Shown piece after piece: positions 1 to 19,412 of a stretch of 64,000 nucleotides of DNA (position 1 is the stretch's first letter; every line of letters begins with the position of its first letter). Location of the stretch: assembly GCF_041146795.1 (NCBI RefSeq), contig NC_135177.1:18985560-19049559 (forward strand), in the 5' to 3' direction. The notes beneath the pieces were generated by a model. It did not search any database, had not been told where the DNA came from, and was given only the letters and a program-made list of their open reading frames with translations. The position numbers were made by a program, and so were the translations under genes. The stretch comes from Maylandia zebra. Its lineage: Eukaryota > Chordata > Actinopteri > Cichliformes > Cichlidae.

Positions 1-1493
1 TTTAGTTTTGGGGTTTTTTGGGGGGGGGGGGGGGGGGGGCATAGACTGTTTATGCCTCTGTAAGTGACAGAACTTAGGAATTCAGCAGGGAATCACATAA
101 CTGTTTCTCCCACTGTATACACACTGCCCCAAAAATAAAGAGATAAAGGAACACCTTTTAATCAGATTATAGCATCACATCGCTTCTGGGATATTGATTA
201 GGTCTTGTTAATGAGATTAAGAACAGGTGCACTAGATGGACAACAGTAACTAAACTTCATGAGGGTGGCCTGAGGGCCCGACGTACTCTAGGGGAGGGGG
301 CATCCCTCAGGACACCATCCATCATCTCATTAGCAGGATGTCCCAACATTGTCTATACTGATATAGATTTCACAAAGTTGTCCTTAGGCTTCTCGGTTAT
401 TCTCTCAGAAAGTTAATGAACATGATTGGTATTCTGAGTACTGCATTTCATAAATTGTGCTTGTGTGTTGATATTGTATTATACTTTAATTTGTCCACAC
501 ATAATATATTGTAATAGTGTTTGGGGTGCTGTGTCTTCATAAAATTATATTAATTCAAAAGACATTTTTGCAGATAATGAATTTTTCAAATAGACTTTCC
601 TCTTTTTGTAAAATACTAAATCTTGACAACATTTAATCTGAATACATATTGCATATCTCTTTTTATGTAGAAGTATGTATATTTAATTGGTGATTTACTA
701 GTTGTTTTGCAACATTTCTTTTATGTCTTTTTCAGATGTACATACTTACTAAACAAGACACCATGGTGATTTTTATTTACCCTTATGCAGAAAGCAAAAT
801 ACACATCAATATTGAGAACCTCTTTATTGGAACAAACTATCACCAGTTCTTCAGTTCACAACTGCATTTTATTCTTTCAAAAACAATTAAAAACTATGTT
901 TATTTCTAATAGCACAAATATATATTTATTATATTTGTAAATGATTGTATGTAACTTGTCTGTTCCAGCTGCTTACCTGTTCATGTTATAGGGAAGGTGG
1001 TTGTTCTTATTCTTAAACTGTACATTATTGTTGTTGTTGATTCTATGTGTGTGCAAATAAAACGAAACAGAAAAAAAAAATACACCATGATTTTTTTCCA
1101 ACTGAGATTTGATGGTAGCAGTGCACACGTACGTGCGGTGTGTTCGGATACAGTGTAGCTTTTAGGTTGTGCTGCATAAATAATCCATTATTCATATACC
1201 GTGTGTAGCTATGATTTATATTCACTAAACTTTGTTTCTTTCTTTGGGCAAATATTTTATGTTATAAATATCCTAAAATTAATGCTACCTTGACTTGTTA
1301 CAAGCAACAACAACAACAACAACAACATGTTTTCTTTTCTTTCTTTCTTTTTTTTTTTTTAAGTCTTAGCAGCTGTTTCTAATTTTAACAGATCAAACTA
1401 ATTTTAGCACTCTGTCTCCATCTTTGGGGCAGTTGTGTTAATGCACATTGAAAATCATGGCACTTCCATAGGTAACCCCTGACACTTATAAAC
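1..1493. other. Upstream flank, no coding gene recognised
   Basis: This stretch is AT-rich non-coding DNA. It holds a homopolymeric G tract at 20-39, a CAA microsatellite near 1305-1326 and a pyrimidine tract near 1336-1362. An AATAAA hexamer at 1056-1061 is followed closely by an A-rich run, which could mark the 3' end of a + strand transcript from a gene left of the window, but no coding exon supports this. The proximal promoter of the paraoxonase gene should lie in its right end; no clear TATA box was identified. Confidence 0.4.
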
Positions 1494-7205
<5,712 letters not shown>

Positions 7206-7429
7206 TGCCGTTGATCACTGTTGCTTAATGAATACAAATGTTGTAAAGGGATGGAAAAAAAAAAAAAAAATTAAACATGTTTTTTGCCATTTATAAAAAA
7301 ATAGTGACCTTGTAAGACAGGAAACCATTCGACTGTCAGCTTTTGTTCCTGTAGATGCCATATGCAGTGTCATTTCCACATTTTGTTCTCTCGGTACATT
7401 AAAGCAGCATACGCCTTTGGACAATTCTT

Positions 7430-10400
7430 TTACCCTTTCTCATCGTTTTCCAACAGCAATTCTTCTTCAGCCACCTTGGAAATCCTAAACCTAGTCTCCC
7501 CCCCATCAGGATGCTCTACAGTTTCCTCTTCTATTTTGGCAGGTCCACTGAGGGCAATATCACAATCTTCTGAATCAGCAGCACAGCTGTCCTTTTGTTC
7601 CTCGTCAGTTTCCACACGCACTTCAGGGTCCCCCATGCTTTCTTGCAATAACGGGAGCATCTCGTCTTTTGTGTCATTGTCCCCCTCGGCCTTTGCATTG
7701 AGGAATACTTCGCTGATACTGATCATACGTCTGCGCCTTGGAGAGTGCTCCAAGTTGTGGATAGAGGTGCCGTGGAGGTCACTGCAGCTCTTTGAGCGAT
7801 TCATTTTGTCTGCTGGCGCTGGTTTGTGTCTTCTCATTCCAATCTCTTTTATGACAGTATTGTAGTCTTCCTCCTTTTCAGATAAGAAGCCAAAGATGTC
7901 AACAACGTTGGGCTTTACATTTCCATGTGGCTTGTCCTCTAAAGACACTAGCTCCTCATGATAGAAGTTTCTGTGCCTGCGTTTTTGCCATTTTTTCTTT
8001 AGTACTTTGGAAGCGTCAACTACCATGTGGACATTCCAGCTGAAGAACAGGGACAGCCAAGCTAGGCCCATGCAAATCCATAATTCTTTACCTACTATGT
8101 AGAGGCGGGGGTAGTTTATGTCTGGATTTACGCCTAAAATGAGTTATGGGCTAAAATTACTTGGATATCCTCAATTCAGAAATTCAAATTGTGCCAAATG
8201 TAAAAACCTACCTGCCACATAATCTCCAAAGCCAACTGTTGTGAGTGTGATGAAAGAGAAGTAGAAACCTTCTAAGTAGGTCCATTGTTCCATGGACATG
8301 AAAACAAACGGCGGAATCACCAGATGCACCAACAGCCCCCATAGAAGGAACAAGGCTATACAGGTATACTGGACTTTTTTCTGACAAAACAGAGGAAAAA
8401 AAAAAAAATTATTTGACACTGAAACTTCATAATTTCAGATAAACACTAATTGTTAGTCAGACCTTACCACTGATATGCCTTTGTCTATCATCACCCCAGA
8501 CAGACGCTTGGCCCGGTCTCCAAAGAATGAACCCAGCTCACTTATCCATACCAGACACAGAGGGATCCCACACAGACCATAAAGGATGCAGAAAATACGT
8601 CCACCTTTTGTCCTGGGGGCAATATTACCATAACCTGTAGATACAGTGAGAAAATATTCAATCACACCAGTCCATGATGTGATAAGTATTTTAGGAAGAT
8701 TTTCCTCTTCTGTTTGTTCTATCAGGGTCACGGGGAGGGCTGAAGCCCATCCCAGCTACCACAGGGCGAGAGGCAGGGTACACCCAGGACACACTGCCAG
8801 TCTGTTGCAGGGCTAACACAGAAAAACAACCATAAACCCAACAATCATGCAACCCTCATGAGCAAGCACTTGGCAACAGCGGAAAGGAAACACTCCCTTT
8901 TAACAGGAAGAGCCTTCAGCAGAACCAGGTTCAGGGAGGAGCAGCCAACTGCTGTGACCGGTTGGGGGTGAAGGGAGGAAAACAGGACAAAAGAAACACT
9001 TTGGAAGAAAAGCACAGATCAATAAAAGCTAATGATTAAATCCAGGGTGGTGTATAAACACACAGTGAGTTAAAAGAAAAGTGAATGAAGAAAAAAATAC
9101 CCTCAGTGTATCATGGGATGCCCCAAGCAGCCAAGCCCTGTTGCTGCATAGCTAAGGGAGTATTCATGGTCACCTGATCCAGCCTTATGATAAGCTTAAA
9201 AGAAAAAAAAAACTTTCCTTTTTGATAAAGTGTAATCTAAGTGTAGGAAAAGTAGGGAGGGTGTCTGTCTCTCTGCTGCTTTATATATGGAAAACAAAGT
9301 CCTAGAAGACTCTTGAACTAAAAAACAATGAGGATTAGGATTTACCGTCTCAGTTATGCTCTGGTTTCTCTTTATAACGTTCTTTATTGGACATTTTGCA
9401 GGAAAACTCCAGTGCACAAACATTTCAGATCCAAATCACGATAATTTCCCAACTTTTGAGACAAAGCATTTCCTGTTCTGAAACAGTCACAGCATCAGAG
9501 TACCCATAGCTTCATCCCTGTAGTAACTGTTGTGAAGCTTATAATGTGTCTTATAAACAAACAATCACAATTAGGCCCAGAGAAATGCAGCTTTTAGTGA
9601 AGAGGCATCGTGTTACATGAATATTATCCCAGCCTATCCAGCTTCGAATATGAGAGGCGGGGTACACCCTGGACACATCGCCTGCCTGTGGCAGGGCCAG
9701 ACATGTTGTTAAAGCAAGTCGATTGGGCGTTCCTGAGTCAACCCTATTGCCAAAGAAATGGCAGCAACCAGAAGAAGAAGAAGAAGAAGTGGATGCTATT
9801 ACAACATGAACATGAAGTGTGTCAACTTCTGAGTCTTTCATACCTATAGTGGTGACAATGGAGGCAGCGAAGATGGCAGAACTCCCCCAGTCCCACGGAC
9901 TGCGATCCTTGTCCCCGGAGATCGCCACGCCTTGCCCGGCAGCCTCTGATACTACCTTTAGAAAGTTAACACAATCAATCAGTCCCAGAAAAAAACATAA
10001 ATCTAATACTTCTGCTACTACTTTACTTATTTATTTGTAACCGAATAACTGGAAATATTTACAACTCCTCAAAGTCTTAACTAAAGGCTCAGGCTACCGA
10101 CGGGCACGCGTTGTGCCAGCCTTTGTGTTTTTGTTCTGTCCTTGATGTTGCATGGCTGCTCCACACCCAGCGCACACATCAGTGTTTTGTTTGAAGTTTC
10201 ACAACTTTTCTGTGCTGTTAAATAAGAGGATTTTCACTTCCCCCGCTCCCTCTGAGAATGTTTAGCTTGATAGTTACTCTTTACACGTTTGCATTTCTGT
10301 TCAAAATCACGTAAAACCGGTTTGATACATCCGGACATGTGGAGGCAATGACATTTTCCTTTCCTTTCTAATGTCCACGCTGGAATGTAAGATAAGCAAT

Positions 10401-10660
10401 ACAGTATGTAACGAAATGAAGCCTCTGTAAACAAAAGCTCGACTTGTTACCTTTACATAGAGATGGGTTCATCATACCTTCAGTATCTCAGTCAGATTCT
10501 CTTTAGTCAAGTTAAATTTCTTCAGAATGTCTTCCTTTTCTTTAACATAGAGGTCTCTGGCTGATTTCCAGTTTCCTTCTTCAAAAATTTGGAATATCGC
10601 GCCTCCAATCGACAGATAAAAAATTATACACGAAGTTAAAAGCGGACCTTTATCAGCCAT
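7430..10660 (-). CDS. kcnk5: Two-pore-domain potassium channel, TASK-2/KCNK5 type, five exons
   Basis: K2P channels carry background K+ current; TASK-2 is opened by alkaline pH and acts in epithelia and chemosensory cells. Exons in transcript order: 10478-10660, 9844-9955, 8468-8634, 8212-8380, 7430-8133; 1335 bases, 444 residues (human KCNK5 has 499). The N terminus GPLLTSCIIFYLSIG is near-identical to KCNK5 from memory. TM1 spans about residues 7-27. The first selectivity filter TTIGYG (96-101) is split by an intron, and the second, TTVGFG, lies at 201-206. HLVIPPFVF marks TM3 and LAWLSLFF marks TM4. A basic stretch KKKWQKRRHR follows TM4, then an acidic cytoplasmic tail with KSCSDLHG and SPRRRRM. 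Fish carry kcnk5a and kcnk5b and I cannot say which this is. Its stop lies about 225 bases from the convergent paraoxonase stop. Introns hold repeats. Confidence 0.93.
8727..8815. repeat. High-copy teleost interspersed repeat in the kcnk5 intron
   Basis: The stretch from GGGTCACGGG to GTTGCAGGGC, including GGGTACACCCAGGACAC, has the wording of a very common fish interspersed repeat. A second, more diverged relative lies at about 9628-9712 in the same gene (AGGCGGGGTACACCCTGGAC). Assignment to a named family needs a repeat library. Confidence 0.6.
8815..9190 (-). mobile_element. L2-type LINE 3' fragment, antisense to the + strand
   Basis: Read on the - strand this matches, with divergence, the 3' untranslated part of the L2-type LINE at 59912-61892 in the same window. 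Shared stretches include AACCCAACAATCAT, ACTCCCTTTTAACAGGAAG, GCATAGCTAAGGGAG and GGTCACCTGATCCAGC. Unlike that copy, this one runs uninterrupted through the point where the inverted-repeat element is inserted there (here about 9061-9075), so it serves as an empty site. Confidence 0.75.
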
Positions 10661-10917
10661 ATTAAAGTCATAACTTCAGTCCGAGCACGCTGACTAAGTC
10701 ACATTCCCGCAGAGGGCTGTCCTAATCCTACCTGGCCTCTTCCTGGTTAACATAATGGGTTCACAGCTGGGATGGAATTAAACTCAGAACAAATAAAAAA
10801 CAAAACATATACATGTAAAAATATATGTATGTGTCTTCTAATTAGATCAAGTATAGAAAGTCTTAAAAAAACAAAACAAAACAACAACTTAAAAAACCCA
10901 AAATTGGTCATAATCAG

Positions 10918-11200
10918 TTAATAAGATAAGATAAGATAACCTTTATTAGTCTCACACTTGGGAAATTTGTTTTGTCACAGCAGGAAGTGGACAGTGCAAA
11001 AGTTATGAGGCAAAAATTAGAATACAATAAGAATAAATACAGTACACAACTGTACAGAATAGAATAAAATAAAATACTATATACAGTAGAATAAAATAAA
11101 ATAAATATACAATAAGATAAAAATAGAATACAAATACAAATACAAATACTATATGCAACTGAGTAAAAATACAACGATGACAGAAAGGATTATTGCACTT
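10918..11200. repeat. Interspersed repeat tail with AGATA units and AATAA-rich tract
   Basis: The stretch opens with repeated AGATA units followed by ACCTTTATTAGTCTCACAC. On the other strand this reads as a typical fish retroelement 3' end (GGGACTAATAAAGG-like text followed by TTATC repeats). It continues into a low-complexity AATAA/ACAAATA tract around 11040-11165. It is a fragment only and the family is not named with certainty. Confidence 0.6.
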
Positions 11201-14200
11201 AATGTGATATTATAGGTTACGTTCTGTATAATGATAACACACACACCACTTTTATAAGAATCATAGCTTCTAAGCTGTTAGGCTTTCTTAAAAAATATGT
11301 TTATTTTTGTTGCTTTCTCTTTATTTTTTGACCAATAGATCTTTAAGTTGATCTTGTAGACCTTGCTGAGTGTACGTCAAATTTTAATAGATTGTTAAAC
11401 TGACCTCCCTCTTTATCACTACAAGGTTTTTCTTTCATTTTTTTAAATCAGAATTAATTCAAAACATATCGAGCTATGGTGTTGACAGATTGAACGACAC
11501 GCGCGCAAATATTACCAAAATCATAACCTTTTTGTGGGATAAGTAATAGCTAAAGTGGAGAACTAAAACAAAATTATATTATCTAACCACTTCCGCTTTA
11601 ATGAAAACGTTCAGCAGGGGGCAACGTGACTTCATTAACGCCGTTCCACAGTGTGTTTAGGGAAACGGTCGCTCTTATCTTGTGCAGGAGTTAAATGTTT
11701 CCACACTGGGCGGATCCTGGCTGCTTTGTGTGATAATAAGGGTTGAAATATTTGCATTTGAAAACTAAATAGAATTTCAAGTTTCCTTAAATTTATAGAT
11801 TACAAAAATCGAATCTCAATTCAAGCTTCTTTTTTAATGTTTAAAGTCGTTTGAAGTGAATGTTCCACTCCACATCACTGGAGTAAATCTATAAGGCCGG
11901 GTATGTTATAATATCCTGCTGGGACAGAGCCAGCATAGACCTCTGGGCTTTAGGTAACGCGGCGACAGATGCTCCAGCTGCATCAGCTGTTAGATTGAGG
12001 TCTATTGCACCTTTTGGGATTTCACTCTGCATTTTAAAGAAGACATCCCAGGTCATCAAAGGGCGCTGTCTATTTGTGAGGGCTGATTTAGTACTCTGTG
12101 CATTCACTTACTCTAGGGGACCAATGCAAACCCATGACAGGCCGTGACAAGAGGGAGCCATTTATTTATTTATTTGTGTATTTTTTAGAGGACACACGAT
12201 AACACATGAGATCAGAGGGACAAATCATGCAGTAACACGACTTTTATTAACTCCTGATACATATACAGAAACACGTCTCAGTAAATATAAAAGTTCCTTG
12301 GTGACTGTAAATACCACCATTACCTGCACTTTCACACATGCATGCACAACAGCGCCTCTGTGTGGAGTCAGCTGTAAAATAAAAACAAAACACACACAGA
12401 CACAAATAGCTCTAGTGACTTATGATATCACATTGAAAGTTTCCAACAGTTTACTAGAAGAAGCTGTTCAGGTACTCAGGCCCTAAAGTTGTCATATAGT
12501 TGGCAGAGCAGCCCCGAGTCAGTCCCCTCAGCAGTGCCGCTTACACTCATCTGTAAAGACAGGCTCAAACAAAAATGTCTTTGCGTGTGAGAAAAAAGAT
12601 CTTTGCTTTACAGACTGTGTGAGAACTAAATAAGAACCCCATGAGGATTTTGAGCAAAGCTCCCACCTCTGATCTCCACCCATCACCATAGTGCTTCGTC
12701 ATTGTGACTGCGTCACCGCCTCCCTGTGGAAACCCCATCGATACTTTCCAACTAGTCTTGAAGGTAAACACCGGAATTATGGCAGCAAGCTGAAGGTGGA
12801 GAAGACGCACAGAGGAGACTGCTACGTGTTCAGGTATGACCCGCAGTCTTAGACACTGCTTGTGTTTAGGTTGCACACCTTTTTTTCACCTGCAGGAGCT
12901 TTTCGCGGCGTGTTTTCTTCACGGCGGTGGTTCGTGAAGAGTTCACTGCAACGCATTTAGAAGGATTATGCGAGGTCAGGAGTATTTGTGGTAAGGAAAA
13001 CAAAAAGATAAGTAGAACTGCTGACCTACTGCAGTAATATGACTTCATAACAAGAAAGAAAAATGCCCACAAATGAATGCAGAGGTGTGTCGTTAGGCTG
13101 CTCCCAGTACCTCAAACCTCCCGGGCCCTAAATACTTTACATACTTAGCATAATAGGAAGAATGCAGGTAGCAGCAGTGGTGTAGTAACTGTGTAAAAAC
13201 TCAACGCCTGTTTGTTAATGTGGAGAAAAAGAAGCCGAGAAAGAAAACATTTGGTGATGTAATTACTTTGAGCGGACAGCTGATAAGTCACCTATAACCA
13301 GGCCCATTCCCCTTCCTTTCATGTGCTTCAAATGATGCTAGCACTGCATGCTACTTCTTAACAGGCAGTGCCATTTATTAATATCATGTATAATATTATT
13401 GTCTACCTCAGCTTTTAACTAAATCCTTAAAATCTGTACTGTTTAAACAGAAAAGTGTTTTTTTTATTGATGCACTTTTGTCCCCCTCTTCCTCTTTCTG
13501 TCTTGACCTGGTCACTCCATCTGCGACTGCGCATGCATTATGAAATGACCTTCTACGTGGATATAATGTGAGTATTATCCCATTTAATTTGAATGAAAGG
13601 CATTCGTGCTGTGCTTTGTGAGTGCTCTGCTGAAGCCCTACAATGATTTTTTTTTACCCTGTCATGTGCACCAGTGATGTCCTCCTAATGCACCTGAATG
13701 CAATTCATAGTTAATGCAGAGTGTTTGTATAATTAAATAGCTGCACAGATGCTTTTCACTTATATTGAGGAAGCATTTCCCTAAAGACGTAGCTCATCAA
13801 GCTTTAGAGAGATGATTAAATATTCATTTATTCATTATTTCTATTTTAAACCATTCACTTTGGGTTCAGACTCTATCAGTATTTTTTGGGGTAGTGGATG
13901 TGAGGGAAGAGTCAGCTCTGACACTTTCTTTCTATCTGGGAAAAATAAAATTTGGGGGTTAAAAAAATGTTTTAGAATTGAGAAGATTGCTTTTGTTAAG
14001 GCTTTGATCTGAAAAGGCTATAGTGTACTTCCTGTCAAAAATTATGGCACATAGTTTTTGTTTTACTGCTGGTTACTCGAAGCCTAGTTAAATTTTGGGA
14101 GGAGTTGTTTAATGGTGTCACCCTGAGGTATCTGGACGCAAGCAGGTCTTTATCTCTCATGAACACCCGCTCCCAGCATGCATTACACCTCTAGAATTGG

Positions 14201-15309
14201 CGGTGATCCTCTCTTACTCATCTGATATAATTTACGCTGAACTGCTTGAACTAGCTGATCTTCCGCCTCAGTGTCTTTTTTTGTTTTTGTTTTGTTTGTT
14301 ACTAGACTCAAAATATGACTTACACATGGATAAAAGTGAATAATGGAAAGATGATTTTAGTGAAAGGTTTACTGTGGTTTATGATACAAAGATGAGACTG
14401 GTTTTACCATCACACTGGTTACTGAAATTAAAAGCTTCCATTCTGGGAGTTTACATGCAAAACTACATTGAAGTCAACCACCAGGTGGCAGTGCAAACTA
14501 ACCCAACACACCTTTGTACAGTAGCTTCAGCAGATCACATCTATTCTTCGTTGGCTGAGAACACATTTTTGCCACAATTTGTTCAATGTTCCACCAGCCA
14601 TTAAAATCAGATGACATCCAAACACATGTATGTAAGCATGTTGCTTCCAATCTGACTTCCTCAACAGTATCTTTATCAGAATTTTCTCTCTTTTTTCTCC
14701 TTATGAAAGGAGATTGATTGTTATACTGCATTGATTAGCCGTACAACATGATTGAAGCAAAATAAAGAAGACATTTTTAACTCTTGTTTTTATAGTTAAG
14801 ATTAAAATAAACAAGTAAATACATTCAAAGTGAAAATTGCACCACAGAGGGGCAGAAGGATAGAGCATCACTACAAAGTGGAGTGCAGAGCACAACAATC
14901 GTTTTACCTTCATTAATAATAAATTGATCATTTAAATTCACTCTCGTTCAGCTGTTTTCCTGCTCTGTACCTTTCATAGCGTAATTTATTGTCCTTAAAG
15001 TGCAAGAGAGTCAAATGTGTCCTAGTAGAATAAGAAGGGGCAACTTGTCCGTGGGAAGGAAAGGGCAGACGCATGGAACATTCCCGCTTCATAAATTCTT
15101 CATAACATAATGGTGCAAAATTAATATTGATGTACTCTTACCATCTATCATGTTAGTGCTTTTGAGAGCTCAGTTTCTGAGCTAAAAAACAACAGAGAAA
15201 ACCTCCTGCAACTGTGCCTCTCTCAGATGCACTCCAACTTCACATTTTAAAGCATTTTTTTAAGCTGCACATATTGTTTTACATAAGATGTAAATGGAAG
15301 GGTACAGGG

Positions 15310-15357
15310 CGTGTGTGTGTGTGTGTGTGCGTGTGTGTGTGTGTGTGCGTGTGTGTG
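15310..15357. repeat. GT dinucleotide microsatellite
   Basis: GT units with two GC interruptions. Short open frames across it are low-complexity artefacts. Confidence 0.95.
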
Positions 15358-16949
15358 ACATGCGTACCCAGATGTAGTCACGAAAGTCAAAGAGAGATGA
15401 ATTGGGTGGAAGTGGTATGGGGGGCGTTACATAATCACCGTGCGATAGTGCCAGAGAGGGATAAAGATGTTCCAAACAAACATAACCCCCATGCACTCAG
15501 CTGGAGTGATGCACGGCTCCGTTATATGCGCGTGTTTGCTTGCGCTTTTGAACAAATGTAGAAGAGCGGCAGGGGAAGCAGAATGTTTGCGTCAGTGTTT
15601 TGGGTGTGTCTACTGTGTGAGTGCATGGAGGTGGGCCATCTCAGGGTCTGCGGTTCCAGGCTGTCACTGTCTCAAGAGACTGGGTCTGCCAGTGCTCTGC
15701 ACCTCTTCTTCTTCTCCTCCCCTTTGTAGTCTGTCTCTCCTCCCTCTCCTGGGTCCAGCTCAACACCTGCTCCTTGCAGTAGGCCTAGGGCTGGGCAGGG
15801 GTTCCTAAGCAACTGGAAGCAACGCAAGTTGTTCATATGGGTTTTGTTTGCCTGCCTTGCTCCCCTTCCTCTGTTTTCTCCTCAGTAGCGACACAAAACT
15901 TACATCCTGCCTGTGCGCAACCCTGATTCCTGTTAATGTGTTATGTCAAAGTAAATGTTTAACAAATGCCAGTCGGTGTGCTGTTATGGTGTCCTCGCTT
16001 TGCTTTGCGATCAAAGTCTAAAGAAAAAAAAAAGCACACAGACGCACACAGACTGTTACTGGCCTGGAGAGATATTTTCTGTTCACTTTCATCATTCGCC
16101 CCAACGGTAAGAGCTTCGGACTTTACGGCAACCCGGTATTATTTTAGTTGGAATTGCAGGATAACCTTTTTTTTGCCGGTAAGATATTTTATCTTCTTCA
16201 GCATATAATAGTGCTAGACATGACATGACACTGATAACGCCCGCCACATGAACTTGCCTGTGTAGGACAAAGGTGATGGCGCCTCACCCCCGTGTGGTTC
16301 TGAGAATAATGAGCCCCCTTCTGCCTATGAGCCGTATGTCGCTAATGGGGTCAAGCAGATGGGTGGGGGAACCGTCATGTGGTCCATAAAGACTGCTTGT
16401 GTGTATGTGTGTGCCCAAAAACAAGACCCATATGTGTGTGAGCTTGTTTTTGAATTTTGAGATGTAGATCGACGGGTGGGTGTGTCTGGGATTGTAGTTT
16501 TCAGCTGGGCAGAGTTTTAAGCTGTTCCTCTGTCACGTCTGCATTCTTGAGACCCTTACCTATGTTGTGTTGGTGCCTGCCTCCTCCTGCTTCTAGGCGT
16601 TGCACAGTACTAATGATCGCTCGCTTTAACCGAGCCACACCACGCATGCACTTTTAAAAGGGGTCAATACAGTGAAATGAATCAAAATATGGGTTTTTAC
16701 TTGGCAAACCCACATAGCCTTACTAAATTTCATTCATGAGCAATTTCTAAAACCATCTTAAATGTTCTAGACGTCATTATTATGCACCATTTTTATATTA
16801 AATCAGAATTTCTCTGGAGCTGGCCTCATCAGCCTTATATGAAAGTTGTGTGCATCTCCTCCGCCTTGGCATGGGTTTGTAAGCCACGCTGGTTGGTGCT
16901 CATTCGCTCAGCTGAAGTCCAAGCCTCGGCGTGAGACTCCACCCCTTTA

Positions 16950-17091
16950 CGAGCATCGGACACCTTCAAGCACAACAAAGCATGTGTCGCTCAGCAGCAT
17001 TGTTTCTCGTGTGAACGCGCGGAATATCGCATTTTTTTTCTGTCCGTCTTTGCGCCATCCAGTCTCCTCCTTGATGCTGATCCCGGAGTAG
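16950..17091 (+). promoter_or_regulatory. Possible non-coding first exon and promoter of epb41
   Basis: A locally CpG-richer stretch ends at GGAGTAG followed by a good donor GTAAGC at 17092-17097, on the same strand as epb41. The first coding exon of epb41 begins with an acceptor (CGCAG, 22421-22425) only eight bases before its ATG, so an upstream non-coding exon must exist. This is the best-looking candidate but no transcript evidence is available, and the exon start is a guess. Confidence 0.3.
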
Positions 17092-17289
17092 GTAAGCCGC
17101 ATTTCAGGCTCGCATGCGCCGGGGCTGTGGAGATGAGTTGGTGTGTGTTTGTTTTGTTGCACATTCGGCGCCATTTTCGTGCACAGATTGTTTAAATACC
17201 CCGGCATGTAGGTCCGACACAGCCCGTAACTGTTTCAGGGAAGGAGGGTGAAAAAGTTACATTTTAGATTATTTTAAACGTAATTGATC

Positions 17290-17291
<2 letters not shown>

Positions 17292-17352
<61 letters not shown>
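17292..17352. repeat. ATT trinucleotide microsatellite
   Basis: About twenty perfect ATT units. Confidence 0.95.
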
Positions 17353-17353
<1 letters not shown>

Positions 17354-19360
17354 GCGTAATTAATGAATTTGTTCCGCTTGAGGATTGTTTAGTTTAAAAC
17401 AACCAAACAAAAAAAACACCTTTAGAAACGAACAGTAGTGTGGAGGCAGGGTGTGTTGTTGTTTAGTGTAAAATAAATAAATAAATGCACTGATCGCTCT
17501 GCTAAAAGAGGGCGCATTTAGACATTTCGGGAAAACCCACTTTGCAATTTTCCCTCTTTTTATTATAGTAATCCTGATATATTATGATTGAAAAAAATTG
17601 ATAAACATAGATTATAACAAGAGAAAAAACATAGGTTTTCTATAAAACTGTTTTTTTGTTAATTTATTTTATTTCATTAATTTTTTTATTGTCTGACAGG
17701 TACATAAAGAGCTTTAAAAGTATTGACTGGGATGCCTGAGAATGGCCGCCCTGTTTAGGTCTCTTAAATCATACTTAAAATGTGTTATTGCTGATGATGC
17801 TCTTGTGTCTGTCTTCTCTGTTCAGATGTTCAGTTGTTGCTTGTTTGTTTATTTTTAATTGGTGCTGCTCTGCTTTGGATTTCATATTTTCTGCTCGCTT
17901 TTGCACCGTGAGGAGTGTATTAGGGGTTAAAAGATGCCCATCTTTACCACAGGGCTTCTTGTGCCTGTGTCTGTCTTGTTCCTGCCTGCGTACTTCGGAG
18001 CAACTCATCCAATAAGCCTCACCTCCATTGATGATACTGCTGAATATATATAGTCAGATAATCTTTTATGAAGCGCTGCAGATGTGACCTAGGGCGGATG
18101 AGGGAGAGTGTCGCGGATTGAACTAATGCAGCAGAACTGGCAAGTGCTGGCATGAGCAACAGAGGTAAACACGGAGGTTAAAAATAACAGATAAGACCGA
18201 GGGTCTCCTGCACTGCTGAATCAGCAGTGTTGTGGACACAGAGTTGCTGAAGTGATACGCAAAGATGTTTTTGGTCTTTCTGTGTGAGAGTGAGGTCATC
18301 CAGGTCCCAGAAGAGCTTGCTGATGTTAATCCTCTTTTGGGAGTTATGATGCATTCGAGCAGTTAGACTACTACTGTGTTGTATGAGCATTACCAAACAG
18401 GGAACAGACTCTGCATCCCTTAGAGCCATTTGCTCTTTCCTTCATGAGTTAGGACAGTGATTACGATTATTAAACACCAAGGAAAAAGTAAATTTAACAT
18501 AACCTTTTCACAAATAATTCTAGGATCAAATTAGACATTTTTTTCACTTAATGACAGAAAACTGAGTAATGGCACAAAGCTGATTCTGAATCTTATAACG
18601 TGTCTGTATTTCTATGTCTCTGCAACATGGAAAGAAGCTTTCGTTCACAATGTACAGAAATATTATGACTCTAATCGGCGGCGGCTGAGGTAATGTTGGA
18701 AAAGGATTCGAAATTGCTTTCAGGGCAACCGCAGTAAATCAATCACGGTACTTCATTGTTTTCCCATGTCGGTTCATGTTACAGCATCACACTCACAGAC
18801 ACCATCTGTGTGTATTGATTGGTGTGGCACTGAGTTTGGGATAGGTTTACACTGATAGCCAGACTGAAATAAACCATTGGAAACCAACACCGTTTGTTCG
18901 ACCGTCCTCCGGTTCACACGGGAGATTGTGGACCCAATCTTTGATTGCTACATTTCATTTGTTGTAGTCAGTCTATGCTTCCTGTCCATAATCCATAACT
19001 ACACAGTAGCAATTTACATCCTGTGATCATTTAAGAAACGTGTTTATGAAAACTGTAAAGACGAAATATGGATATAAATCCCTGCCCGTGTGCTTGTATT
19101 CACAGTGTTGCTAGGCAGGCTTCTATGTTAACCGCACACGAATAGGTTAGCGAGGCACGTGTTGGCGTGTATGTTGTCATGTGTGCCTCTGTTTGCAAGG
19201 AGAGGTTAATGGGAGCCACCATGTGGCGGAGGGGCTGATATCTTGGTCTTCAGTTCATTTCTGTTGATTTTCAGCCAGGTAGGCGGGGCTCCACATAAAA
19301 CCATGAATCAGCACAGCGGATCACCACTGTGCTTCTGCCAGCTTTTCTTTTTCCTTGCTC

Positions 19361-19361
19361 A

Positions 19362-19393
<32 letters not shown>

Positions 19394-19412
19394 CACACAT
19401 ACACACACATAC
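19361..19412. repeat. ACGC / CA compound microsatellite
   Basis: Five ACGC units pass directly into CA repeats with single T interruptions. Confidence 0.95.

Noticed and set aside
15214-15561. Open frame across the GT repeat
   Set aside because: Low-complexity alternating Val/Cys from the microsatellite; no splice or start context.
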